Position numbers and translations under genes: made by a program | From: Desmospora profundinema | GTDB lineage: Bacteria > Bacillota > Bacilli > Thermoactinomycetales > DSM-45169 | Direction of reading: 5' to 3' | Assembly (NCBI RefSeq): GCF_031454155.1 | Contig: NZ_JAVDQG010000004.1 | Span: forward strand, 372,001 to 436,000 | DNA: 64,000 nt | The notes under the pieces: generated by a model | Seen by the model: only the letters and a program-made list of their open reading frames with translations | Told to the model about the DNA's origin: nothing | The model's database searches: none | In this document: positions 1 to 7,758 of the stretch, in pieces | Numbering within the stretch: the first letter of the stretch is position 1 | Layout: each line of letters begins with the position of its first letter

Positions 1-165
1 AATTTGCTGGTAATGCTGTTGATGCATTCGTCCTACTTGGTCGATCAGCTGTTTGATCTGTGGATCTTGACTTTCCTGAGCATAGTGGTGGCATTTCTTG
101 AATGCCAACAGTTCCCAGGAAAGCTCGTCTTTCAAATAGTTCAGGTCTTTGGTTGAAAGCTGCAT
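1..165 (-). CDS. CotF-like spore coat protein, C-terminus cut by window edge
   Basis: The reading frame starts at ATG 165 on the minus strand and is still open at base 1, giving the first 55 residues. A strong ribosome-binding site (GGGAGG) lies just upstream. The peptide begins MQLSTKDLNYLKDELSWELL and is a charged, His/Gln-rich helix (FKKCHHYA, then MHQQHYQQ), which resembles the N-terminal helix of the CotF/ferritin-like coat proteins of spore formers. In that family the four-helix protein sits in the spore coat. The family call is by pattern only; the rest of the gene is outside the window. Confidence 0.55.
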   Translation of the reverse strand, partial: MQLSTKDLNYLKDELSWELLAFKKCHHYAQESQDPQIKQLIDQVGRMHQQHYQQI

Positions 166-228
166 CGTTTTTCCTCCCTTTCCAGTAGTGGATTCGCTTT
201 CATTGTTTGAAGATCCCCTCCTTTTCAT

Positions 229-287
229 GCATAGCGAGACCCGCGAACGAAGTGAGCGAGGCGAGACTTGTGCCGGTGAGTGCATCC
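229..287 (-). repeat. Dispersed palindromic repeat, copy A
   Basis: This segment carries GCGAGACCCGCGAACG, AGTGAGCGAGGCGAGACTTG and GTGAGTGCA. Related blocks recur near 6166, 7319, 7370, 7541 and 22470 (see those entries). It lies immediately before the TATAAT-like box of yutE, so an insertion may have replaced or supplied the upstream promoter sequence. Confidence 0.7.
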
Positions 288-309
288 CCGAGTCCGTCGG
301 AGGCTGGGT

Positions 310-315
310 TATAAT
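310..315 (+). promoter_or_regulatory. Possible -10 box for yutE
   Basis: TATAAT lies 40 bases before the yutE ATG. No convincing -35 hexamer is visible 17 bases upstream, where the dispersed repeat ends, so the assignment rests on the -10 match alone. Confidence 0.4.
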
Positions 316-354
316 AGACAAGGATGAAACGGAATTTGTAAGGAGTGTGGGTGC

Positions 355-801
355 ATGGTATACCAAGTGGACACCGCCCGGATCCAGTCCCAGCTGGCTT
401 ATCTGGACCGTTGTTGCCGGGTACTGGATGAGGTGGGGAATGCAACGGACGATGCTTCATTTTTTGCCGCTTCACGTGCGTTACATATCGGGGTGGAATG
501 TGTGATCGACGTGGGGAGTGTCATGATCGATGGATTTATTATGCGTGATCCGGGAGGGTATGAAGACATCATCGACATCATGGAGGATGAGCGGGTGATC
601 CCGCAGGAGGGGGTGCGGCGCCTAAAACGGCTGGTGGCGCTCCGGGATCGGTTAGCCCGTCATTATACCGGAGTGGAACAACAGGAAGTGGTAACGGCAA
701 TCCGGGAGGGGAGAGAAATGTTCCCGACGTTTATCTCCTGGGTAAACCGTTACCTGAAGCAAGAACTGGGAGCGCAATGGGATGGGGGAGACAGGAGGTG
801 A
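355..801 (+). CDS. yutE: YutE-like DUF86 (HepT-fold) protein
   Basis: A 148-residue protein of the DUF86/HepT-like family. The conserved middle (VGSVMIDGFIMRDPGGYEDI) is the signature of the Bacillus YutE branch. HepT proteins are ribonuclease-type toxins inactivated by AMP transfer from an MNT antitoxin and use an R-x(4-6)-H-x-Y motif. Here the equivalent stretch reads RDRLARHYTGV, so the histidine is present but the tyrosine spacing is off, and no nucleotidyltransferase antitoxin gene lies nearby. A housekeeping role, as for other orphan YutE proteins, is likelier than a toxin role. ATG 355 follows an AAGGAG site. The 3' end overlaps the next gene by 25 bases, so the two are probably co-translated. 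Confidence 0.8.
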   Translation: MVYQVDTARIQSQLAYLDRCCRVLDEVGNATDDASFFAASRALHIGVECVIDVGSVMIDGFIMRDPGGYEDIIDIMEDERVIPQEGVRRLKRLVALRDRLARHYTGVEQQEVVTAIREGREMFPTFISWVNRYLKQELGAQWDGGDRR

Positions 802-1349
802 ACTACCTCTTACTCCCCGTTTCCCGTTTTGTTGAAGACATGGGGCGTCGGGTCATTCCCAGTCCGGCCGCCGGAAGCAGTCTCGCTCTCTCCCTGGCGA
901 TGGGCTGTTCCCTGTTGGAGTTGTTGGTGGCTGAGATGGTGGATAAGAAGACCGTTCCAGCAGACTGCCGCCCTGCCGAAGATTTGGTTCAGCTGCAAAA
1001 ATGGCGCCGCTGCGGGGAACGGTTAATCGATGCCGACATCCGGGCAGTGGAAACGATGGTGAGGAACCCGGAAGCGTTGTCGGATCCGGAATGGCTGAAG
1101 CCGATGTTGGAATTGGTCCGGGTGGCGGAGCAGGCGGCTGAACTGGCATTGACCTACCTCCCGGTTCACTCTGCCAAACAGAGTGACACCCTGGTCGCCT
1201 TTCTCCACTTTCGTACCGCCTACTGGGGCGGCTGCCAGATTATTATCGCCAACACGGATACTTTCAACCTGCCCTGCCCCGTTTCATCCGATTGGAGTGA
1301 ACGGGTGGATAAATGGGATCGGGCCCTTAACCGGTGTATGGGAGGTTGA
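777..1349 (+). CDS. Cyclodeaminase/cyclohydrolase (FTCD C-terminal) family protein
   Basis: A 190-residue, mostly helical protein. The stretch FVEDMGRRVIPSPAAGSSLA followed by LSLAMGCSLLELLVAEMV matches the start of the formiminotransferase-cyclodeaminase C-terminal fold (ptPgGGs then a long helix ending in MV). Family members act on formimino- or methenyl-tetrahydrofolate, but the usual PGGGS glycine run is PAAGS here, so substrate and activity are uncertain. The frame opens at ATG 777 inside yutE; an AGGAGGTG at 791-798 lies just inside the frame, so a slightly later start (GTG 798 or ATG 840) is possible. No recognised metabolic partner is adjacent. Confidence 0.6.
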   Translation: MGWGRQEVNYLLLPVSRFVEDMGRRVIPSPAAGSSLALSLAMGCSLLELLVAEMVDKKTVPADCRPAEDLVQLQKWRRCGERLIDADIRAVETMVRNPEALSDPEWLKPMLELVRVAEQAAELALTYLPVHSAKQSDTLVAFLHFRTAYWGGCQIIIANTDTFNLPCPVSSDWSERVDKWDRALNRCMGG

Positions 1350-1433
1350 TCGGTAGCCTTTTCTATCTCTGGGAAGATCGCTTCATTTCCAAGACAGGTT
1401 CAGGTAAAATAAGGGGAGGAAGGTGAGGCCTCC

Positions 1434-2069
1434 ATGAAACAACAATCATCCACGCGCAATCAGATTCTCACCATGTTGAAGATGGATGCTCCTCTGACTG
1501 TCAGCCAGATGGCCGAAAGGCTGGGGATCACGGAAATGGCGGTCAGGCGTCATCTGAACACGCTGGAGCGGGACCATCTGGTCCAGTCCCGACTGTTGCG
1601 CCAATCGATGGGACGGCCGTCGAGCCAGTATGAGTTGACAGATCAATCGGAAGGACACTTCCCCAAACGATACCGGGTCTTCACATTGGACTTGTTGGAG
1701 GATCTGGAAGCCGTGGACGGAACGGAAAAAGTAAAACAGCTGTTTGAACGACGGCGGGATCGGCTTGCCGAGCAATATCGTCATTGTTTCTCCGGAAAAA
1801 CACTGAAAGAACGGGTGCGGGTGCTTGCTGACCTCCAGGATCAAAAAGGGTATATGGTGAAATGGCGCCAGCTGGAATCCCGTGAATTTGTATTAACGGA
1901 AAATAACTGCCCGATCGCCGAGGTTGCGGATCGCTACCCGCAAGCCTGTGAGTGTGAGATGAGTTTTTTCCGAACCATGTTGGATGCAGATGTGCAACGG
2001 ACAGAATGCAAAGCGTCAGGTGACCGGCGTTGTACGTATCGGATTGCTGAAATGAAGGGGAAAGCCTGA
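1434..2069 (+). CDS. Winged-helix regulator with C-terminal cysteine cluster (SufR-like)
   Basis: A 211-residue DeoR/ArsR-type transcription factor. Residues about 8-65 form a winged helix (LTVSQMAERLGITEMAVRRH as recognition segment, then a GRPSSQYELT wing). The C-terminal third has five cysteines: Cys-x12-Cys-x-Cys, then Cys-x7-Cys in CKASGDRRC. SufR-type repressors of Fe-S assembly ligate a cluster through a comparable C-terminal Cys set, so this is probably a Fe-S or metal-responsive regulator. No suf operon is in the window and the target is unknown. ATG 1434 is preceded by a GGGGAGGAAGGTGAGG purine tract. Confidence 0.75.
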   Translation: MKQQSSTRNQILTMLKMDAPLTVSQMAERLGITEMAVRRHLNTLERDHLVQSRLLRQSMGRPSSQYELTDQSEGHFPKRYRVFTLDLLEDLEAVDGTEKVKQLFERRRDRLAEQYRHCFSGKTLKERVRVLADLQDQKGYMVKWRQLESREFVLTENNCPIAEVADRYPQACECEMSFFRTMLDADVQRTECKASGDRRCTYRIAEMKGKA

Positions 2070-2162
2070 GGCCCAGATCGCATCCATAGGGACGGCACGG
2101 TGCGGTGTCGTTCTTTTTCATGCGGCGATCATCGTGTATGGACTTTCACGGGAGGGAACCGG

Positions 2163-2894
2163 ATGCCATGGTATGAGGAAAGTTTTGGAGAAGATTATCT
2201 GTTGGTGTACAAGCATCGGAGCCGGGAGCGGGCGGACCGCGAGATAGAGGCAGTGGTTCATTGGCTGGGGCTGAAACCAGGTGCGGCCTTATTGGATTTG
2301 TGCTGCGGCACCGGCCGTCATTCCATCCCGTTGTATCATCACGGCTTTTCCGTGACGGGGGTGGACCTTTCTCCTGTCTTACTGCAAGTGGCGAAGACGG
2401 AGTCAGCTGGCTTGGACCTTCCTTTTTACCGAGGGGATATGCGAGAACTTCCCTTTGAAGCGGACTCTTTCGATGGAGTGGTCAATCTGTTTACCTCCTT
2501 TGGTTACTTTGAAGAGGACGAGGAGAATGAGCGGGTTTTACAGGAAATGACCCGGGTGGTGAAACCGAAAGGACGGTTTGTCATCGATTATCTGAACCAC
2601 GCCGCAGTAGAGCGGGGGCTTGTTCCAGAGAGCGAACGAATGGAAGACGGGGCCCGAATCCGGGAAAAACGCTGGATCGAGGAGGGTTTTGTCAAGAAGG
2701 AGATCGAGGTGACGGATGACAGGGGGACACGGCGTTATCGGGAACAGGTGAAACTCTACACCCGGGAACAGATGGAAGGGTTGATGGCCCAAGCGGGGCT
2801 GGTGGTGGAATCGGTAAAAGGGGATTTTGATTCCAGTCGTTACGTGAAAGCGGAAAGTCCCCGTATGATTTTTACGGGGAGTGTGAAAGGATGA
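2163..2894 (+). CDS. Class I SAM-dependent methyltransferase
   Basis: A 243-residue methyltransferase. Motif I (ALLDLCCGTGRHSIPL), the acidic residue after strand 2 (VTGVDLSP) and the post-I aspartate (YRGDMRELPF) are all present. The C-terminal half (strand-rich, with YREQVKLYTREQMEGL) resembles the small-molecule methyltransferases commonly found in Bacilli. ATG 2163 was chosen over an earlier in-frame start at 2100 because GGGAGGG sits 7 bases upstream of it. The last four bases overlap yutF (ATGA arrangement), so the two are translationally coupled. Substrate unknown. Confidence 0.85.
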   Translation: MPWYEESFGEDYLLVYKHRSRERADREIEAVVHWLGLKPGAALLDLCCGTGRHSIPLYHHGFSVTGVDLSPVLLQVAKTESAGLDLPFYRGDMRELPFEADSFDGVVNLFTSFGYFEEDEENERVLQEMTRVVKPKGRFVIDYLNHAAVERGLVPESERMEDGARIREKRWIEEGFVKKEIEVTDDRGTRRYREQVKLYTREQMEGLMAQAGLVVESVKGDFDSSRYVKAESPRMIFTGSVKG

Positions 2895-3661
2895 GCTACC
2901 GATACCGCGGTTATTTAATTGATTTGGATGGAACGCTGTTTCGGGGGCGGGAAGTGATCGAGGGAGGGCTTGCGTTTGTCTCGGGTCTGGAGAAGAGGGG
3001 AATCCAAACGCTCTATCTGACCAACAACGCCTCTCGAACGCCGGAGCAGGTGGCAGAAAAATTAAGAGACTTCGGTTACCCGGCCGCACCGGAGCAAGTG
3101 GTCACTTCCGCTCAGGCGACCGCCCACTGGATCGGAGAACAGTTTGGTCGGCCCTCCGTCTATGCCATCGGGGAGGAAGGGCTTCGGAAGGCCTTGCACG
3201 AGGCGGGATGCACCTTTGAAGAACAGAATCCCGATGTGGTGGTGATGGGCATCGATCGGGCGTTTTCCTATGATAAGATGAAGACGGCGTGTCTGGCGAT
3301 TCATGCAGGGGCTCGTTTCATCGGGACTAATGGCGATCGGGCTTTACCGACAGAGGAGGGGTTGTTACCCGGAAACGGTTCTCTGATTGCCGGAGTGGCA
3401 GCGGCGACCGGCATCCGGCCCACTTTCATCGGAAAACCGGAACGGCCCATCATGGATTTTGCGCTGAAGCGTTTGGGCATGAAGCCAGAGGAGACGTTGG
3501 TTGTAGGGGATAACCTCATGACCGATATTTTGGCCGGGGTAAATGTGGGGATCGATACATTACTGGTGTTCAGCGGTGTGACCACTCCGATGGAATACCG
3601 ACAATCGAAGGTAAAAGCGACCTATACCGTCTCCGATTTGCGGGAGTGGGATTACATCTAG
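2891..3661 (+). CDS. yutF: HAD-IIA sugar/nucleotide phosphatase, NagD/YutF type
   Basis: A 256-residue haloacid dehalogenase of subfamily IIA. Motif I is LIDLDGTLFRG (nucleophile and acid/base Asp), motif II is TNNASRT, and motif IV is VGDNLMTDILAG with the lysine in FIGKPERP. The cap lies between motifs II and III as expected for NagD proteins, which dephosphorylate small phosphoesters such as nucleoside or sugar phosphates in the cytosol. Length is normal. It starts inside the last codons of the methyltransferase gene, and the neighbours yutE, yutG and yutH match the B. subtilis context of yutF. Confidence 0.9.
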   Translation: MSYRYRGYLIDLDGTLFRGREVIEGGLAFVSGLEKRGIQTLYLTNNASRTPEQVAEKLRDFGYPAAPEQVVTSAQATAHWIGEQFGRPSVYAIGEEGLRKALHEAGCTFEEQNPDVVVMGIDRAFSYDKMKTACLAIHAGARFIGTNGDRALPTEEGLLPGNGSLIAGVAAATGIRPTFIGKPERPIMDFALKRLGMKPEETLVVGDNLMTDILAGVNVGIDTLLVFSGVTTPMEYRQSKVKATYTVSDLREWDYI

Positions 3662-3680
3662 GGATGGAGGACGTTTGCTC

Positions 3681-4640
3681 ATGAATCGTTGGGACGATGT
3701 GTTGGAAGTGCGCCTGCCCTTGCCGTTCGCCTTAAGGGAGATTAAAGCCTATTTGATCCGGGGCTCCCATGGTTGGACGGTGGTGGATGCAGGACTGCAC
3801 CATGGACTGGATATCCAAGCTTGGGAGGATGTACGCAATCAGGAGGGTTTTCAATGGGGAGACGTAGAACAGATCGTTCTCACCCATTACCATCCGGACC
3901 ATTACGGTTTGTCCGGATGGTTACAGCAACAGACCGGTGCACCGGTGCGCCTCTCTTCGACGGATTTTGAGCAAGCCGCTCTCTTTTGGGACGAGGCCAG
4001 CGACCAACCGGAGACCATGGCCGACTTTTACCGGGAGCACGGCCTGCCCACAGAGTGGGCAGCTCAAATCCCCGGCCATCTCCGGGGATTCAAGCGGTGG
4101 GTAGAACCTCATCCGGAGCCTACATGGATTGAAGCGGGAGAAACGATTCGCCTCGGTGACCATTTGTATGAAGTGTTGCACACGCCCGGCCATGCCGACG
4201 GCCACTTGAGCTTTTTTGATGCGGAACGGGGCTGGTTGATCGGCGGTGACTTCCTGCTGCCCAAAATCACGCCTAATATCAGCCTATGGCCCGGTTGCGA
4301 CCCGAATCCTCTGCAGACATACCTGTCCACCCTGGAGCGGTTAAAATCCCTGCCGGTAAAACGCGTGTTCCCTGCACACGGACCGATGTTTGAACATTAC
4401 CGGGAGCGGGTGGAAGAATTGCAGGCGCACCACTGGGAACGTCTGGACACGATGAGCCGCTGGGTGGGACGTGAGCCATTGACGGCGACGGATGTCTGTT
4501 TCCGGGTGTTTGGCGAGAACTTATCCATCCATAATCTTCGCTTCGCCCTGTCGGAAACCTTAGCCCATCTGGAGTACTTGCGGCTGAATGGACAGATTGA
4601 CCGGGAAAAAGCGGACGGCCATTGGCGTTATCGTGGCTGA
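3681..4640 (+). CDS. MBL-fold metallo-hydrolase
   Basis: A 319-residue metallo-beta-lactamase fold protein. The zinc motif THYHPDHYG is at about residues 68-76, a second metal His follows in HTPGHADGH, and the bridging Asp is in LIGGDFLLP; a distal His is in FPAHGPMF. The C-terminal 80 residues form a small winged-helix-like extension seen in the RNase Z/glyoxalase-II-like hydrolases of Bacilli. ATG 3681 has GGAGG 10 bases upstream; a TTG at 3675 is too close to that site. It is last in the plus-strand run and ends at a terminator hairpin. Substrate cannot be told. Confidence 0.85.
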   Translation: MNRWDDVLEVRLPLPFALREIKAYLIRGSHGWTVVDAGLHHGLDIQAWEDVRNQEGFQWGDVEQIVLTHYHPDHYGLSGWLQQQTGAPVRLSSTDFEQAALFWDEASDQPETMADFYREHGLPTEWAAQIPGHLRGFKRWVEPHPEPTWIEAGETIRLGDHLYEVLHTPGHADGHLSFFDAERGWLIGGDFLLPKITPNISLWPGCDPNPLQTYLSTLERLKSLPVKRVFPAHGPMFEHYRERVEELQAHHWERLDTMSRWVGREPLTATDVCFRVFGENLSIHNLRFALSETLAHLEYLRLNGQIDREKADGHWRYRG

Positions 4641-4644
4641 AAGG

Positions 4645-4674
4645 AAAAGCCCGGGCTTATCGCTCGGGCTTTTT
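4645..4674. terminator. Bidirectional intrinsic terminator
   Basis: AAAAGCCCG pairs with CGGGCTTTT around an 11-base loop; A and T runs on the two flanks allow it to work for both converging genes. It abuts the yutG stop codon. Confidence 0.85.
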
Positions 4675-5207
4675 CATTCGGAACGGTTGCGGTCCTGCTC
4701 CCGTTTGCGGTTGTGGGAGAGGCGTGCCGCCGCCGCAGCGGCGACTGCTCCCACGATATCATCCAAAAAAGTGTGGATCTGACCGCTTTCCTTATTGTCC
4801 AGCCGTTCCAAGCAGCCGGGTTTGACCCGATCAATATAGCCGTAGTTGGTCATCCCGATACTGCCGTAAACATTTATAATGGCGGTGGCCAAAATTTCGT
4901 CGATCCCATAGAGGCCTTCATCCCGCAGCACCATATCCGACAGCGGCTCATCCAAGGCGCCGCGTTCAGCCAGCCGGTCCAGCTGAATTCCCGTCAGGAT
5001 CGCGTTTTGCACTTCTCGTTTGGTTAGGACATGCTTCACATGGGAAAGGCATTCCAACAGCGTAAGATCGGGATAATATTCCTGTTGCAACTCTAAGGCC
5101 AGTTCAGCGATCTCTTTTAATTGGACGCCGCGGTCGTCCAGCCAGCGCAAGGTGGCGGCATGGATCGCGTCTTCCGTGATCTCGGTGATGGAATCGGTTT
5201 GATACAT
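4674..5207 (-). CDS. yutG: Phosphatidylglycerophosphatase A-like protein YutG
   Basis: A 177-residue protein of the PgpA family. The conserved core GIDEILATAIINVYGSIGMT and the GQIHTFLDDIVGAVAAAAAA tail match the YutG branch of Bacilli, where the acidic DD pair and the helical tail are typical. PgpA enzymes remove the phosphate from phosphatidylglycerophosphate at the membrane; the Bacillus branch is shorter in membrane helices and its activity is inferred from homology. The start at ATG 5207 has a GGGGAGAGGG site. Converges on the MBL gene. Its presence between yutF and yutH homologues supports the orthology. Confidence 0.85.
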   Translation of the reverse strand: MYQTDSITEITEDAIHAATLRWLDDRGVQLKEIAELALELQQEYYPDLTLLECLSHVKHVLTKREVQNAILTGIQLDRLAERGALDEPLSDMVLRDEGLYGIDEILATAIINVYGSIGMTNYGYIDRVKPGCLERLDNKESGQIHTFLDDIVGAVAAAAAARLSHNRKREQDRNRSE

Positions 5208-5354
5208 TTGTACCCTCTCCCCTCTGCAACATACGATTATTGTTGCCCGGATCAGAGGGAGTATGTAGTTGCATGCCTTTAGATAGTGAGTGTTCTGTTT
5301 TTATAGACGGTCTGCATGGGGGAGGATGGATTTGAAAGAAGGGTGGTGGGTGAC

Positions 5355-6146
5355 ATGACAAGGCATGATAATCCTGTCGCTTTCGTTACGGGGAGTTCTC
5401 GCGGGTTAGGGAGGATGGCGGCCCTGGTACTGGCGGAGGCGGGTTTTACACTGGCGGTTCATCACCGGGATTCAAAAGAACAAGGAGAGGAAGTTTGTTT
5501 TCTGATTCATCGCAGGGGTGGCAAGGCCCGTCTGTTTCAGGGAGATATCCTCCAACCCGGTGAACCGAGGCGGTTGATCCAGGCTGTTGCGGATACCTGG
5601 GGACGTCTCGATGTCCTGGTTCACGCTGTTGGTCCCTTCGTCCGGGAACGGCGACGGTTTGCCGATTACCGGGAAGAAGAGGTGGAAGCGCTGGTAGCCG
5701 GGAACCTGACGAGTGCAATGATGACCGTACATGCGGCGTTGCCGGTGATGCGGCGGGCGCGGTCGGGACGCGTCGTGTTGTTTGGCTTTGGTCGTGTGGG
5801 GGAGGCACCCGCGTGGCCGGATCGGGCGGTGTATGCGGCAGCCAAGACAGGGCTGGCCTCTTTCACCAAAACGGTGGCGGTGGAGGAGGCTCCGTACGGC
5901 ATTACCGTCAATATGGTGGGTCCGGGGGATATCGTGGGAGAAAACAAAGAGAAACGTATTCTTGCCGTGAAAGGTCAAGCCGATGGGGAAACGCCTCTGG
6001 GACGGCCGGGTTCGGGAGAGGACGTGGCCCGGGTGATCCGTTTTTTGTGTGAACCGGATGCTGACTTTACTACCGGGAACATCATTCAGGTGACCGGCGG
6101 ACTGGATGTCATCCACCCGGTTTCCAAAGCGCCGCTCTTCGATTAG
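5355..6146 (+). CDS. Short-chain dehydrogenase/reductase, FabG-like, catalytic Ser replaced
   Basis: A 263-residue Rossmann oxidoreductase. The cofactor motif is TGSSRGLGR, the strand-4 element is LVHAVGPF (normally NNAG), and the catalytic pair is VYAAAK (Tyr-x3-Lys). The strand-5 segment reads RVVLFGFGRVG, so the usual catalytic Ser is missing; a group of Bacillales SDRs shares this FGF/IGF variant. It probably reduces a carbonyl or pterin-like substrate with NADPH but may have lost activity. ATG 5355 is preferred to 5316, which lacks a ribosome-binding site. It is a single-gene unit. Confidence 0.8.
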   Translation: MTRHDNPVAFVTGSSRGLGRMAALVLAEAGFTLAVHHRDSKEQGEEVCFLIHRRGGKARLFQGDILQPGEPRRLIQAVADTWGRLDVLVHAVGPFVRERRRFADYREEEVEALVAGNLTSAMMTVHAALPVMRRARSGRVVLFGFGRVGEAPAWPDRAVYAAAKTGLASFTKTVAVEEAPYGITVNMVGPGDIVGENKEKRILAVKGQADGETPLGRPGSGEDVARVIRFLCEPDADFTTGNIIQVTGGLDVIHPVSKAPLFD

Positions 6147-6165
6147 ATGCCGGGTGTGGCCGTCT

Positions 6166-6192
6166 TTCGTTGCCGGGTCTCGCTACGCATAG
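6166..6192 (+). repeat. Dispersed palindromic repeat, short copy G
   Basis: Carries TTCGTTGCCGGGTCTCGC and TACGCATAG, a partial match to the core of the repeat family described at 22400-22615. It sits in the 100-base gap before yutH. Confidence 0.55.
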
Positions 6193-6250
6193 GGGCGGCT
6201 CTCCACGCTTATACATAGAGTAGAATGGCACGGGAGTGGAGGGGAAACGG

Positions 6251-7345
6251 ATGAATGAGACGGCGACCCGCATCAAGGAGTGGACCGATGAACCGCGCTT
6301 ACCCCAGGTTTTGGACTATCGGTACGGGATTCAACTGAAGGATGCACAACCCGTTGGCGGGGTACTGAAACTATCCACAAACCAAGGAACCTTTGCCTTA
6401 AAACGGGTACGGGATCGGGAGGAGAAGCGTTGGCAGCTGGTGGAGGAACTTTCCCGCCATGTGGAACGGACCGGAGAGATAAAGATTCCGGTTCCGCAGA
6501 CAACGCGCCAGGGCCAGCGCACCTTTGCGGGATTTAAACGTTCCTATGTGTTATTACCCTGGATCGAAGGAGAGCACCGCTCGTGGGATCGGGAAGGATG
6601 GAGACGGGTGGCGGGTCAATTGGCCCGCTTTCATCTGGCGTCAAAAGGATTCGTTGCTCCCTCTTCCCTCCGTGGTCTCAGCCATGTGGGGGAATGGAGA
6701 AAGATTTGGACACGGATGGAACAACAAGTGGAGATGTTTAAACTGGCGGCGGATTTGGGGGATGAGTTCGCCCCGGTGGATCGTTTGTGGATGACACAAT
6801 GCAGTTTTGCCGAAGGAATGCTGGAGACTGCCCTTCGCTATTTGGAAAAAGTGGGCGGAGATACGGTGGTGGAACAGACCAGACGGGCGGGAGAGGCTTG
6901 TCATCTGAACATTCACCGGAAAAATGTGTTGTGGCAGGGGAAAACCCCCCACTTGATCGACTGGAACTGTACGGTGTTGGATGTTCGGACCCGGGATTTG
7001 GCCCGGTATCTTTTATACACATACGGCCGGACCGGGGGGCTGGAAGCCGTTACATCTTCTCTTTCGTCCTACCAGGAGTACGCCCCGCTGGAAGAGGTGG
7101 AGTATGCCCTGATCTACTCCCAGCTGTTGTTTCCCCATCTCCTGATGCGTTCGCTGCATAACATCTATCAGGAACGAAAGATTCCCGGCCACCTGGCCAA
7201 GGGTCACTTGTCTGCTGCGATCAACCAAGAGGAAGGGAAACTGCCCTTATTGCGGCAATTTCCACAGGCAGTCAAACAGGAATTTGGCGTCACCATCCCC
7301 GAAGTAGACTGGCTCCGGCCAAAGCGAGACCCGGGAACGGAGTGA
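6251..7345 (+). CDS. yutH: YutH/CotS-like kinase-fold spore coat protein
   Basis: A 364-residue protein with an aminoglycoside-phosphotransferase/kinase fold as in CotS, CotI and YutH of spore formers. The catalytic-loop region reads CHLNIHRKNVLW (canonical H-x-D-x-H-x2-N; here Asp is Asn) and the metal-binding loop is LIDWNCTVLD (usual D-x-D region altered). It therefore looks like a catalytically weakened or dead kinase, consistent with a structural coat role. ATG 6251 has GGAGGGG upstream; a GTG at 6236 is less suited. The last seven codons (RPKRDPGTE end) are encoded by a copy of the dispersed repeat, so the original C-terminus was replaced. Confidence 0.8.
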   Translation: MNETATRIKEWTDEPRLPQVLDYRYGIQLKDAQPVGGVLKLSTNQGTFALKRVRDREEKRWQLVEELSRHVERTGEIKIPVPQTTRQGQRTFAGFKRSYVLLPWIEGEHRSWDREGWRRVAGQLARFHLASKGFVAPSSLRGLSHVGEWRKIWTRMEQQVEMFKLAADLGDEFAPVDRLWMTQCSFAEGMLETALRYLEKVGGDTVVEQTRRAGEACHLNIHRKNVLWQGKTPHLIDWNCTVLDVRTRDLARYLLYTYGRTGGLEAVTSSLSSYQEYAPLEEVEYALIYSQLLFPHLLMRSLHNIYQERKIPGHLAKGHLSAAINQEEGKLPLLRQFPQAVKQEFGVTIPEVDWLRPKRDPGTE

Positions 7346-7412
7346 CCATGGCGAGACTTGTGCTTTAGTGCAAAGCGAGACCCGGGAACGGAGTGACCGA
7401 GGCGAGACGGTA
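7319..7412 (-). repeat. Dispersed palindromic repeat, tandem copies B and C
   Basis: Two consecutive units, each with AAAGCGAGACCCGGGAACGG followed by AGTGACC and GGCGAGAC, about 50 bases apart. The first runs through the yutH stop codon. Orientation is the same as copy A and opposite to the copies at 7541 and 22470. Confidence 0.75.
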
Positions 7413-7449
7413 GTGATGGCAGATCTGTTCATCCAATATGGGTGAAAGA

Positions 7450-7520
7450 GAAGGAGGGTTGGTGTGGCTGGCTGAGAGCCTTTTGCGTTTTTTGCAATGA
7501 AACGAAGACAGCCACACCTA
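7450..7520 (+). repeat. Internally deleted repeat copy D (hairpin arms only)
   Basis: The left arm has GGTGTGGCTG and the right arm CAGCCACACC, so it can form a 10-bp hairpin. Sequence on either side (GAAGGAGGG, TTTTGCAA and ACGAAGACAGCC) matches both ends of the element at 22400-22615 with the middle missing, as a deletion derivative would. Confidence 0.65.
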
Positions 7521-7540
7521 GCCATACAGGTTTAAACTTT

Positions 7541-7626
7541 TGCGCTCACAGAGCACAAATCTCACCAGGGTCACTGTTGTTTCCTGGTCTCGCTATGCGC
7601 TTCTTGTAACGGAACGAAGACAGCCA
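7541..7626 (+). repeat. Dispersed palindromic repeat, copy E
   Basis: Carries GCGCTCACAGAGCACAAATC, CTGGTCTCGCTATGCGCTTC and ACGAAGACAGCC, closely matching 22474-22557. It lies in the noncoding stretch before the sensor kinase gene. Confidence 0.75.
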
Positions 7627-7758
7627 TACCGACCCGGGGTTCGGTCCTTTAGCTGTATCAGGCCATGCCGCTGTCGGGCGGCTTTTTCTTTTTGGAATGA
7701 TTCGTATATGATGAAAGTGGGGAATAACCGGACACAGCTGGGAAGGGAGGATGGGGGA

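Noticed and set aside
355-801. HepT-MntA toxin-antitoxin pair
   Set aside because: No nucleotidyltransferase antitoxin gene adjoins yutE and the HxY motif is not canonical.
7319-7626. CRISPR array
   Set aside because: The repeats vary in length and orientation, spacing is irregular and no cas gene is in the window.
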